Assembly (NCBI GenBank): GCA_049511115.1
Contig: JBEKYH010000143.1
Span: 1-10,352 of the forward strand
Length of the DNA stretch: 10,352 nt
Source: JBEKYH01 sp049511115
GTDB lineage: Bacteria; Planctomycetota; Phycisphaerae; Tepidisphaerales; Tepidisphaeraceae
Direction: 5' to 3'
The translations under genes were made by a program, and so were the position numbers. Positions 1 to 7,350 of this stretch are shown piece after piece. The notes below the pieces were generated by a model, which ran no database searches, was not told where the DNA came from, and saw nothing but the letters and a program-made list of their open reading frames with translations. Each line of letters starts with the position of its first letter. Within the stretch, counting starts at the first letter, position 1.

Positions 1-2420
1 ATCGTTCTGGGGCCGTCCAGCGTGATAACCGTGGGAGCGGTAATCGCGCTTGTTAAGTCAGCGGTATCGAGGGGCTCATTTGGTGCTGCGCCGCTGGCCC
101 AATTCCCGCCCGCGCCCCAGGTTCCGCCAGAGGAAAGCAGCCACGCGGATTCATCTGGGCTTTGCCCCATACTGACGGCGCCGCCATTATTGGCCCCAAG
201 GGCATCGTTTACGGGTGTATCGGTGCTGTCATAAAGGAATTCGTAATCGTGCCAGCCGGTCGTGGTGGGATTAGCGCCGGTGGCTGAGATTTCCATGCGC
301 AGCGCATCCCACATCACGCCTTCACCCTGGCTCAGGCCGAAGGTTAATTCATCGTCCTGCCCCGCCGGATTGAGATCGCTGGTGTCCCATTGGTAGACGA
401 TCCACTGGTAATAGCCGGTCGTGCCGCTGCGCTCCATCGGATCATCGCCGGAAAGATTCGCGTAATGCCACACAAGCTGGTGGCCGTTGAGCGCGACGAT
501 CAAACTCGATTCCGCCGCGACCAGACCAACCGATAAATCGAGATATCTGCCCAGGCTAAGCTGCTGCGGCGTCACCGTGAAATGCACCTGCCAGTCCGGA
601 CCCTTGTAGGTCGCGGGAGACCCGCCGTTGGCATCGACATAGGGTGCCGTTTTTTGAACCACGTAGTTATAGCCATCGTCCGTGGTGTCGGCGCCGTTGG
701 TGAAAACGCCGGCGTACAGCGCTGGATCAAAGACTTGCCAATAGTTAAAGGGCCAGTCATTGAGGTTATTGGTGGCCGGCGTGCTGCCTACGGCAGTCGC
801 ATAATAAACCACTGCCCCGGGAACCGGGCTATTCGCCAGGCCGCCCCAATAATCGTAAGCGCCAAGGTAGTTGTTGTTGGCAGGCCCGCCGTTGCCGACA
901 TTGCCGTACTCGAACTCCTGTGACGAGCGATCCGGCGTACCGATGGTCCAGATCGACGTCCCGAAATTCTCCGGCGTGAATTTCACGCCTTGAATGACCG
1001 TGTTCAAATTAGCCCCAACGGCCACATTGTTCAACCGCGTCTCCCCCCACTGGCCCAGCTCGACGATGCTCAGCCGATACGTGCCGGGCACGACGCTGGG
1101 AATGCTCACCTGATCCGTCGCGGGATTGATGTAGCCCCAATACTCGTCGCCCAGATTGGAGTTTTGAAAATTGACGTCATTGTCCGCGAGGATGACGAGA
1201 TTGCCGTAGGGATTGCTGCTCCAGGCGCCGCTTGTGGTGGCCGTTGCGGTCATGTCGCCGCGCTCCGTCGAGGGAACATAGCCGCTGGAGACCAGCTCCG
1301 ATTCCGTGTCGTAAAAACTCTTCAGCGAGGGAATCTGCGCCGCCTCCTGGTCGGACAGCGCGGTGGCATCGGCGAGGTTCGTGGTCAGGTTGGTCCCCGG
1401 CATGGCGTTCAAGCCGATGTAAAAGGGGCCGAACATGCGGCTGGAATTCACGCCCGTGGGGGGATTATAGCTGGAGCCGCCGAGGTGATCCGAAGCCCAA
1501 CCAAGCGTTTCCATCGGGCCGGAGCTGACGCCCATGATATTTACATCGTCGGGTCCGCCGGCGAGGCTTTCCGTGCTTGGGTAAACGGACCAGACGCCCA
1601 GGCCGTCGGTCCCGACGTAACCATCCACCTGCTGAAACTGGGCCGCCGTGGCGTAGTCATACTTGGTGATGAACTGCCGATTCACGACGCCCGTCGCGCC
1701 GTTGGCCATCTCGTAGGCTTCGTTGATTTCGCTCTGGATGTTCTGCCCGTCATAGGTGAAACCGTTGTAATCAATGGTTTCGTTCTGAACATTGCGCCCG
1801 CTTCCGGCGGCGCCCGCGGCGGCGGCCTGGGCGTAGTAGCTGGGGAAATTGGCCTGGAAAGATCCCAGGTCATTGACGTTGTAATTGCTGTAGTCAAGTT
1901 GCGTGAGATTGAGGTCATCCGTCTTGATGACGAAATCGCCGCCGTAGCCCGTGACCGCCTGGGCGCTGGCGGAGTGGCTGACGACGGTGTACGCGCTGAT
2001 CCCGGCCGTGTTGTCCTCCAGGATATAATGCGATTGGATGTCCAAGCCCGGCGTTTGCGTGTTGGTCGGCGGATCGTCCTCCCAGATGTCGATGTAGTTC
2101 GAGCCGATGTAATAACTCGCCGTTCCGGCCACGCCGCCGCCGTTGTCCTGGGCGTATAGCGCCGAGGTCGCCGAGCCGTGGTTGAGGTTCGGCATGGCGA
2201 CCGACGAATTGACGATGGAGTAATCCGTTCCGCCCAGCAGCGCGGAAATGTTGGTGAACGTGCCGGTTGTCGAGTTGAACGTGAGGCTGACGATCCCGTT
2301 GCTCAGCGTCCAGGCGCTGGCGTTGGAAAAGTTAAAGGTGAGATCGGCGCGCAGGTTCGACGGCGCGAAGAATGACGCTCCAACTGCGGCGGACAGCAGC
2401 CATCGGGTTCGTCTGGTCAA
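1..2420 (-). CDS. Secreted rhamnogalacturonan endolyase (polysaccharide lyase family 4) with beta-strand-repeat C-terminal extension, 3' partial
   Basis: My reading of the minus strand is open from a TTG at 2420 to the window edge: 806 codons with no stop. The start is chosen because GGAGGG lies 6 bases upstream and the protein begins with a classical signal peptide (basic RRTR, then hydrophobic WLLSAAVGASFFA, likely cleaved after LRA near residue 26). PL4 enzymes cleave the rhamnose-galacturonate bond of rhamnogalacturonan I by beta-elimination outside the cytoplasm. Family landmarks appear in order: TKYDYA with Lys253, a GVWSVYPSTES...GGP block, DHLGG with His312, FGPFYIGLN (from 330), the FnIII-like VPGTYRL (Tyr448), IGTPDRSSQEF (Asp497), and the CBM-like DWQVHF (Asp609) and DALRMEI (Asp705). 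Lys253 and His312 are 59 residues apart, close to the catalytic Lys150/His210 of the Aspergillus aculeatus enzyme as I recall it. From about residue 757 a W-x-GG-W-NW...TLDG segment resembles autotransporter-associated beta-strand repeats, so an anchoring or sorting tail probably follows outside the window. The family call is strong; the exact substrate is inferred. Confidence 0.88.
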   Translation of the reverse strand, partial: MTRRTRWLLSAAVGASFFAPSNLRADLTFNFSNASAWTLSNGIVSLTFNSTTGTFTNISALLGGTDYSIVNSSVAMPNLNHGSATSALYAQDNGGGVAGTASYYIGSNYIDIWEDDPPTNTQTPGLDIQSHYILEDNTAGISAYTVVSHSASAQAVTGYGGDFVIKTDDLNLTQLDYSNYNVNDLGSFQANFPSYYAQAAAAGAAGSGRNVQNETIDYNGFTYDGQNIQSEINEAYEMANGATGVVNRQFITKYDYATAAQFQQVDGYVGTDGLGVWSVYPSTESLAGGPDDVNIMGVSSGPMETLGWASDHLGGSSYNPPTGVNSSRMFGPFYIGLNAMPGTNLTTNLADATALSDQEAAQIPSLKSFYDTESELVSSGYVPSTERGDMTATATTSGAWSSNPYGNLVILADNDVNFQNSNLGDEYWGYINPATDQVSIPSVVPGTYRLSIVELGQWGETRLNNVAVGANLNTVIQGVKFTPENFGTSIWTIGTPDRSSQEFEYGNVGNGGPANNNYLGAYDYWGGLANSPVPGAVVYYATAVGSTPATNNLNDWPFNYWQVFDPALYAGVFTNGADTTDDGYNYVVQKTAPYVDANGGSPATYKGPDWQVHFTVTPQQLSLGRYLDLSVGLVAAESSLIVALNGHQLVWHYANLSGDDPMERSGTTGYYQWIVYQWDTSDLNPAGQDDELTFGLSQGEGVMWDALRMEISATGANPTTTGWHDYEFLYDSTDTPVNDALGANNGGAVSMGQSPDESAWLLSSGGTWGAGGNWASGAAPNEPLDTADLTSAITAPTVITLDGPRT

Positions 2421-2580
2421 ACCAAGCCCTCCGGGACAGGTTGATATTAAGTCTACCCCACCGATCGCAGTTTGGGGAGAATTTTTCCCGCGGCTTTTGT
2501 CGCGACCTTGCACCCCCTTCCCCCAATGTTTACAGTCCCCCCAAGAACAAACCGATCGCAATCCGATCGCGGGAGCAGGC
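2421..2580. promoter_or_regulatory. Divergent intergenic region between lyase and livJ
   Basis: This 160-bp spacer must hold the promoters of both the lyase (leftward) and livJ (rightward). Visible structure: the hexamer palindrome CGATCG at 2462-2467, 2553-2558 and 2564-2569, the last two 11 bp apart (about one helical turn) in the context CCGATCGCR; and an imperfect 15-bp palindrome GGGAGAATTTTTCCC at 2475-2489. For livJ, a weak sigma70-like pair is TTGCAC (2508-2513) and TACAGT (2531-2536) with a 17-bp spacer. For the lyase, a TAATAT hexamer (2449-2444) could be a -10 but has no good -35. Operators and promoters here are suggestions only. Confidence 0.3.
2427..2432 (-). promoter_or_regulatory. 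Shine-Dalgarno for the lyase that fixes its TTG start
   Basis: On the minus strand GGAGGG (coordinates 2432 down to 2427) precedes the TTG at 2420 with a 6-base spacer. No in-frame ATG lies near the signal peptide; the nearest ATG (2403) is in another frame. This supports a TTG start. Confidence 0.7.
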
Positions 2581-3717
2581 ATGAATCGATGGATCGTCGG
2601 CTTGGTGGCTCTTTGGGGGTTGGTCGCCGTGTCGGGTTGCGGCAAGTCGCAGGGAAGCAACGAAATCGTCGTCGGCGAATACGGCTCCATGACCGGCAGT
2701 GAAGCCACCTTCGGGCAGGGCACCCATAAAGGCATCATGCTGGCCGTTGACGAGGTCAATTCCTCCGGCGGCGTGCTCGGTAAGCAAGTCCGTGACGTGA
2801 ATTACGACGACCAGGGCGACCAGGACCAGGCCGTCACCGTCGTTAAACGCCTCATTGACCAGGACGGCGTCTGTGCCGTTCTCGGCGAAGTCGCCAGCAC
2901 CAACAGCCTCGCCGGCGGCGGCGTCTGCCAGCAGGCCAAAGTGCCGATGATCTCCCCCTCCAGCACCAACCCCGATGTGACCAAAGGCCGTGATTACGTC
3001 TTTCGCGTCTGCTTCACTGACGATTTTCAAGGCGCCGTCGGCGCTCAGCTCGCCCTCGATAAAGGCTGGAAAAAGGTTGCTGTCCTGACCTGCGAAAACT
3101 CCGACTACAGCAAAAAGCTCGCCCAGTTCTTCAAGGAGAAGTTCCAATCCGGCGGGGGACAGATCGTCGCCGATGAGACTTACGACAAGGATGACAAGGA
3201 CACCAAAGCCCAACTCTCGCGCATCGCCGCCGCCAATCCCGACGCGGTCTATCTCCCCGGCTATTACACCAACATCGTCCTGATCCTCCGCCAGGCTCGC
3301 CAGGATGTGAGCCTCAAGGTCCCCTTCTTCGGCGGTGACGGCTGGGACAGCGCCGAAGTCCTCGCCCTCGGTCCGATCTCCGACGGCTGCTTCTACACCA
3401 ATCATTATTCCCCCGACGATCAGCGCCCCAGCGTGCAGCAATTCATCAAGGCCTACGAAGCCAAATACAACGGCGAAATCCCTGACGCTTTCGGCATCAC
3501 CGGCTACGACGCCGCCAAGGTCCTCTTCGACGCCATCAAGCGGGCCAATTCCACCGACCCCACCGCCATCCGCGACGCGCTCGCCCAGACCAAAGATTTC
3601 CCCGGCGCCGGCGGCAACATCACCATCGACGAAAACCACAACGCCCGCAAACCCATCGTGGTCCTGGAAATCCAAGGCGGCAAGACTCATTTAGCCGAGA
3701 CCATCAACCCGCAATAA
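2581..3717 (+). CDS. livJ: Branched-chain amino acid ABC transporter substrate-binding lipoprotein (LivJ/LivK type)
   Basis: 378 residues, a type I periplasmic binding protein (Peripla_BP_6) that would capture leucine, isoleucine, valine or a related amino acid and deliver it to LivHMGF. The ATG at 2581 has GGGAG at 2571-2575 and begins a lipoprotein signal: MNR, a hydrophobic stretch, then VSGC with Cys20 as the lipidation site. The mature part opens with the family start IVVGEYGSMTGSEATFGQG and continues with GGVLGKQV. The ligand-side loops match LivJ: EVASTNS (103-109, Ser106 in the ligand-serine region) and ISPSSTNPDVT (from 124). YDAAKVLFDAIKRA near the C-terminus is also typical. An open frame extends upstream to 2248, but it runs through the antisense of the lyase and lacks a signal peptide at its start. 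The family is certain; the ligand is not, since relatives bind amides, aromatic acids or other amino acids. Five further cysteines in the mature protein are unusual for this family in my experience. Confidence 0.93.
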   Translation: MNRWIVGLVALWGLVAVSGCGKSQGSNEIVVGEYGSMTGSEATFGQGTHKGIMLAVDEVNSSGGVLGKQVRDVNYDDQGDQDQAVTVVKRLIDQDGVCAVLGEVASTNSLAGGGVCQQAKVPMISPSSTNPDVTKGRDYVFRVCFTDDFQGAVGAQLALDKGWKKVAVLTCENSDYSKKLAQFFKEKFQSGGGQIVADETYDKDDKDTKAQLSRIAAANPDAVYLPGYYTNIVLILRQARQDVSLKVPFFGGDGWDSAEVLALGPISDGCFYTNHYSPDDQRPSVQQFIKAYEAKYNGEIPDAFGITGYDAAKVLFDAIKRANSTDPTAIRDALAQTKDFPGAGGNITIDENHNARKPIVVLEIQGGKTHLAETINPQ

Positions 3718-3729
3718 AAATCAATTTCT

Positions 3730-3823
3730 CACCACAGAGGACGCGGAGGACACAGAGGAATGCGAATAAGAAAGAGTTTTTGATTCTGATCTTCCCTCTG
3801 TGTCCTCTGCGTCCTCTGTGGTG
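3730..3823. repeat. 29-bp inverted repeat (REP-like hairpin) between livJ and livH, followed by T-rich tract
   Basis: The left arm 3730-3758 and right arm 3795-3823 are reverse complements over 29 bp with one difference, which becomes a G-U pair in the transcript. The loop is 36 nt. Each arm is internally repetitive with a period near 9 (CAGAGGAC-type units). A T-rich stretch TTTTCTTTTC (3828-3837) begins 4 nt after the right arm. Transcribed, this gives a very stable stem between the binding-protein gene and the permease genes. It could protect the 3' end of livJ mRNA, act as a leaky terminator, or both, as intergenic REP structures do between malE and malF in E. coli. CACCACAGAGGAC-like intergenic repeats are, to my recollection, dispersed in many bacterial genomes, so this may be one copy of a repeat family. 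Confidence 0.85.
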
Positions 3824-3851
3824 CAAATTTTCTTTTCAATTCGCGAAATTC

Positions 3852-4787
3852 ATGCAGCTTTTCGTCCAGCAAATCGTCAACGGCCTATCGCTCGGCGCGG
3901 TCTACGCCCTGATCGCGCTCGGTTACACCATGATCTACGGCGTCCTCCGCCTCATCAATTTCGCCCACGGCGACGTCTACATGGTCGGCGCGGTGATCGC
4001 TTATGCCCTGACCAGCGCGTTAGTCGCGCATGGCGTAGCTATCTGGATCATTCTCCCCACGATTTTCGTTGGCTCGATGGCCGGCTGCGCCATCCTGGGC
4101 TTCCTCATCGAGCGCATCTGCTATCGCCCCCTGCGAAATCAGCCGCGCCTCGTCGCTCTGATCACGGCCATTGGCGTATCCCTTCTGCTGGAAAACCTAT
4201 TCCAGAATTCCCTGGTTTTCGGCGCGACGCCGCGGCACATGCCCACGCTGATCCCCGTTCACACGGCCCTGAGCCTCAAGCTCCCCTCCTGGTCCACGCC
4301 CGTCACGCTCACCAACATTGACCTCATCAGTTTCGGCCTCACGCTCGCCCTCATGGCCGCTCTCACGCTATTTGTATTGAAAACGCGCATGGGCCTTGGC
4401 CTGCGCGCCGTCTCCTATCGTTTCGACACCGCCTGGCTCATGGGCATCAACACCGACCGGATGATCTCCTTCACCTTCATGCTCGGATCAGCCCTCGCCG
4501 CGGTGGCCGGCGTGATGGACGCGATGCGGTATGATGTTGAACCCCTCATGGGCTTGCAGCAGGGCCTCAAAGCCTTCGTCGCCGCCGTGCTCGGGGGCAT
4601 CGGCTCAATTCCCGGCGCTGTCGTCGGCGGCCTGCTCATGGGCATCGTCGAAGCGCTCCTTCGCGGAATGATCCTCCCCAGCGCCTACACCGGCTACAGC
4701 GACGGCGCATCATTCTTAATCCTCATCCTCGTGCTCCTCGTCCGCCCCAGCGGTCTGTTCGGCAGGCATACGCCGGAGAAGGTATGA
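3852..4787 (+). CDS. livH: Branched-chain amino acid ABC transporter permease LivH
   Basis: 311 residues, close to E. coli LivH (308). It is one of the two inner-membrane pore subunits of the LIV importer. The ATG at 3852 gives the classic LivH opening MQLFVQQIVNGLSLGAVYAL, followed by ALGYTMIYGVLRLINFAHGD. About eight hydrophobic segments follow. The cytoplasmic coupling region appears near the end as AVLGGIGSIPGAVVGGLLMG, and LVRPSGLFG is the usual C-terminal motif. No good Shine-Dalgarno is visible before 3852. An in-frame ATG at 3780 would add 24 residues encoded partly by the inverted repeat, which is implausible. The stop overlaps the livM start (ATGA at 4784-4787), implying translational coupling. 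Confidence 0.94.
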   Translation: MQLFVQQIVNGLSLGAVYALIALGYTMIYGVLRLINFAHGDVYMVGAVIAYALTSALVAHGVAIWIILPTIFVGSMAGCAILGFLIERICYRPLRNQPRLVALITAIGVSLLLENLFQNSLVFGATPRHMPTLIPVHTALSLKLPSWSTPVTLTNIDLISFGLTLALMAALTLFVLKTRMGLGLRAVSYRFDTAWLMGINTDRMISFTFMLGSALAAVAGVMDAMRYDVEPLMGLQQGLKAFVAAVLGGIGSIPGAVVGGLLMGIVEALLRGMILPSAYTGYSDGASFLILILVLLVRPSGLFGRHTPEKV

Positions 4788-5779
4788 CCACGTATTACCC
4801 CCCTTCTGCCGTCGCGGCCGCCGCGCGAAAGCGCCCATTCTGGCTCACGAATCTCCTCATCCTGATCCTCATCGCCGCCGCATGGCCCATCAGTCACGCC
4901 GCAACTCATATGCTGGCGCAACGGCAGTATCGAACGCTGAATTACCCCTTTGACATTCTCATACACATCGGCATCGCCATCATCCTCGCCGTCAGTTTGA
5001 ACCTCATCAACGGAATCACTGGCCAATTCTCCCTCGGCCACTGCGGCTTCATGGCCATCGGCGCCTATGTCTGCGGCGTCATCGCACGAGAGGGCCTGCC
5101 CCTCGGTTGGATGGCCGGCCCGGCGCTTTTCGGAACGCTCGTGCTCGCCGGTTTGCTCGCTGCCGCGGCGGGAGTTCTCGTCGGAGTGCCGTCGCTGCGC
5201 CTTAGCGGCGATTATCTCGCCATCGCCACCCTCGGATTCGGCCAGATTATCGTCGTCATCCTCAACAAAACCGAATCCATCGGCCACTTCACCGTCGGCG
5301 GCTCCGCGGGCTTGCACGACATACCCGTCCTTACCAACTTCTTCTGGACCTTCGGCTGGGCATTGGTCTGCGTGGTGACCGTGTGGCGCATCGCTCACTG
5401 CCTCAAGGGTAAATCCTTCTGGGCCGTCAGCGAGGACGAGATCGCCTCCGCAGCCGTCGGCATCGATCCGACGCGCGTGAAAGTGACGGCATTCGTCCTG
5501 GGAGCCTTCTTCGCCGGAGTCGCCGGCGGCCTGTATGCCATGTGGGAGGGAAACCTTTCTCCCGGATCGTTCAACTTCATGAAATCCATCGAAGTCGTCG
5601 TCATGGTCGTGCTGGGTGGATCGGGGAGCATCGCCGGCTCAATACTCGCGGCCGCCGTGCTGACTTGGCTTCCCGAGCAATTGCGATTTATGGAGGATTG
5701 GCGCCTGGTCATTTACGCGCTCCTCCTGATCAGCATGATGCTCCTGCGGCCCCAGGGTTTGCTGGGACGCAAAAGGTAA
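4784..5779 (+). CDS. livM: Branched-chain amino acid ABC transporter permease LivM
   Basis: 331 residues, the second pore subunit, pairing with LivH. The start overlaps the livH stop in ATGA and has GGAGAAGG at 4775-4782. The N-terminus carries a short polar leader with RKRP before the first membrane segment (LTNLLILILIAAAW). Diagnostic LivM motifs are NLINGITGQFSLGHCGFMAIGAYV, seen here from about residue 74, then PSLRLSGDYLAIATLGFGQI, and the coupling-loop motif VVLGGSGSIAGS near the C-terminus, ending LLRPQGLLGRKR. The length is that of the common short LivM form, without the N-terminal extension of E. coli LivM. The next gene follows after 37 bases, so it lies in one operon with livH, livG and livF. 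Confidence 0.94.
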   Translation: MTTYYPPSAVAAAARKRPFWLTNLLILILIAAAWPISHAATHMLAQRQYRTLNYPFDILIHIGIAIILAVSLNLINGITGQFSLGHCGFMAIGAYVCGVIAREGLPLGWMAGPALFGTLVLAGLLAAAAGVLVGVPSLRLSGDYLAIATLGFGQIIVVILNKTESIGHFTVGGSAGLHDIPVLTNFFWTFGWALVCVVTVWRIAHCLKGKSFWAVSEDEIASAAVGIDPTRVKVTAFVLGAFFAGVAGGLYAMWEGNLSPGSFNFMKSIEVVVMVVLGGSGSIAGSILAAAVLTWLPEQLRFMEDWRLVIYALLLISMMLLRPQGLLGRKR

Positions 5780-5816
5780 CGCGCTACTGATTTTGGGAAG
5801 GATTGGCTCTTTCGCG

Positions 5817-6581
5817 ATGGCGACCTTGGAATTGTGCGATGTCTCCCTCAGCTTCGGCGGCCTGCGCGCGCTGGCGCATTTTAATTTCTCCCTCGATTGC
5901 GGCGAACTGGCCGCCCTCATCGGCCCCAACGGCGCCGGCAAAACCACCGCCTTCAACGTCGCCACCGGCGTTTATGCGCCCACCTCCGGCGACATCAAAC
6001 TCGACGGCAAAAAAATCACCGGCCAAAAACCCTTTCGCATCAACCGCCTGGGCATGGCCCGCACATTCCAGAATATCCGCCTCTTCGGCAAGATGACCGT
6101 CCTGGACAACGTGCTCGTCGCGGAAAATCAATCGCTGCGGCGCGGATTCGCCGCCGCCGTCATCCACACGCCGGGGGTAGTCGCTGAGGAGCAAAGGCAT
6201 CGCGACAAAGCCATGGACCTGCTCTCCACCTTCGACTTAGCCGACCGCGCCGGCAACCTCGCCTCCAGCCTCCCCTACGGCCAGCAGCGCCGCCTCGAAA
6301 TCGCCCGCGCCATGGCAAGCAGCCCGCGCATTCTGCTCCTCGACGAGCCCGCCGCAGGCATGAACCCCAACGAAAAAATCGATTTGATGGGCCTCATCCA
6401 TTTCATCCGCGACCGCTTCGGCGTGGGAATCTGGCTCATCGAGCATGACATGAAACTCGTCATGACCATTTCCAAGCGCATCACCGTCCTCGATCACGGC
6501 GAAATCATCGCCGTCGGAACGCCCCAGGAAATCCAGCAGGATCCCAAGGTCGTTGAAGCATATCTGGGTGAGCCGGGGTAG
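5817..6581 (+). CDS. livG: Branched-chain amino acid ABC transporter ATP-binding protein LivG
   Basis: 254 residues (E. coli LivG is 255), a cytoplasmic ATPase that pairs with LivF to power the LivHM pore. Walker A is GPNGAGKTT (36-44), the Q-loop is Gln85 in ARTFQNIRLF, the signature is the LivG-type SLPYGQQRRLEIARA (from 151; YGQQ replaces the usual SGGQ, as in the family), Walker B is ILLLDEP (172-178) followed by AAGMNP, and the switch histidine is His210 in IEHDM. All catalytic elements are intact. I chose the ATG at 5817 because it gives the family N-terminus. A TTG at 5793 would add 8 residues and overlies the GGGAAGG (5795-5801) that is the only purine-rich patch nearby; its 15-base distance to 5817 is long. 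Confidence 0.94.
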   Translation: MATLELCDVSLSFGGLRALAHFNFSLDCGELAALIGPNGAGKTTAFNVATGVYAPTSGDIKLDGKKITGQKPFRINRLGMARTFQNIRLFGKMTVLDNVLVAENQSLRRGFAAAVIHTPGVVAEEQRHRDKAMDLLSTFDLADRAGNLASSLPYGQQRRLEIARAMASSPRILLLDEPAAGMNPNEKIDLMGLIHFIRDRFGVGIWLIEHDMKLVMTISKRITVLDHGEIIAVGTPQEIQQDPKVVEAYLGEPG

Positions 6582-6630
6582 GCTGCTGAAATAGAAATGT
6601 CCGCGTTCCAATGCTCGTAAAAATCTCCCC

Positions 6631-7350
6631 ATGCTCCTGACGATTTCCAATCTTCAAGTTTCCTATGGCCCGATCGCAGCCCTGCGCGGCGTGAGCCTGG
6701 AAATCGAGCAGGGCCAGATCGTCACCCTCATCGGCGCCAACGGGGCCGGCAAAACCACCCTCCTCCGCACCATCAGCGGACTGATCCCCCCCACCGCCGG
6801 CGCCATCACCTGGCGCGGGACCGACGGCATCGAAGCCGATCTCGCTCGCCTGCGCCCCGATCGGATCGTGGGATTGGGCATCAGTCACGTCCCCGAAGGC
6901 CGGCAGATTTTCGCGAACCTGACCGTCAAGGAAAATCTCCTCCTCGGCGGCTACCAGCAGCCGCATCACGCGCTCTCGACCGACATCCGCCGCGTCTACG
7001 AATTATTTCCCGTCCTCCACGAGCGCCGCCGCCAGCGCTCCGGCACCCTCAGCGGCGGCGAGCAACAGATGCTCGCCATCGGCCGCGCCCTCATGGCGCG
7101 CCCGCGCCTTCTCTTGCTCGACGAACCCTCCCTCGGCCTGGCTCCCATGGTCGTGCGCAAAATCTTCCAGATCATCCGCCAGATCAACGCCGCCGGCACA
7201 ACCGTCTTCCTCATCGAGCAAAACGCCCACATGGCCCTGGCTGTAGCCAACCGCGCCTACGTTTTGCAAACCGGCCAGATCATCCTGGCGGATTCAGCCG
7301 CCAATCTGCTGCAAAATCCGGAGGTGAAGCGGGCCTATCTCGGCGGTTAA
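6631..7350 (+). CDS. livF: Branched-chain amino acid ABC transporter ATP-binding protein LivF
   Basis: 239 residues (E. coli LivF is 237), the second ATPase of the LIV importer. Walker A is GANGAGKTT (35-43), HVPEGRQIF (86-94) is the LivF-specific motif in the Q-loop region, the signature is LSGGEQQMLAIGRA (140-153), and Walker B is LLLLDEP (160-166) followed by SLGLAP. IEQN (195-198) stands where most ABC ATPases have the switch histidine; this replacement is normal for LivF. The C-terminus ends PEVKRAYLGG as usual. It lies 49 bases after livG, without a clear Shine-Dalgarno. Its TAA stop overlaps the stop of the convergent downstream gene. No hairpin terminator is possible between them unless it lies inside coding sequence. 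Confidence 0.95.
   Translation: MLLTISNLQVSYGPIAALRGVSLEIEQGQIVTLIGANGAGKTTLLRTISGLIPPTAGAITWRGTDGIEADLARLRPDRIVGLGISHVPEGRQIFANLTVKENLLLGGYQQPHHALSTDIRRVYELFPVLHERRRQRSGTLSGGEQQMLAIGRALMARPRLLLLDEPSLGLAPMVVRKIFQIIRQINAAGTTVFLIEQNAHMALAVANRAYVLQTGQIILADSAANLLQNPEVKRAYLGG

Noticed and set aside
990..2159. Open frame of 389 codons on the plus strand, opposite the lyase
   Set aside because: It is the antisense of the PL4 gene. Its translation is low-complexity V/G/A/R/D with no recognisable motif, typical of a shadow frame in GC-rich DNA, while the minus strand shows a signal peptide and conserved motifs.
2248..2580. Upstream extension of livJ by 111 codons
   Set aside because: It overlaps the lyase start antisense and would bury the lipoprotein signal; the ATG at 2581 has a ribosome binding site and a correct lipobox.
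2530..3690. Open frame of 386 codons on the minus strand, opposite livJ
   Set aside because: Antisense shadow of livJ: rich in G, V, D and E with no motif, and the plus-strand protein is unmistakable.
3780..3851. Upstream ATG for livH at 3780
   Set aside because: The added residues are encoded by the inverted repeat and are not LivH-like; the ATG at 3852 gives the standard family start.
4694..5398. Minus-strand frame of 234 codons opposite livH/livM
   Set aside because: Shadow of the livM coding frame; its composition is highly acidic and it has no domain signature.
5793..5816. Upstream TTG start for livG
   Set aside because: It would consume the only ribosome-binding-like patch and add 8 residues not found in the family; kept only as an alternative.
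1..7350. A joint polysaccharide-utilisation locus formed by the lyase and the importer
   Set aside because: The importer is of the amino acid (LIV) type, not a sugar transporter, and the genes are divergent; sharing a promoter region is the only link seen.
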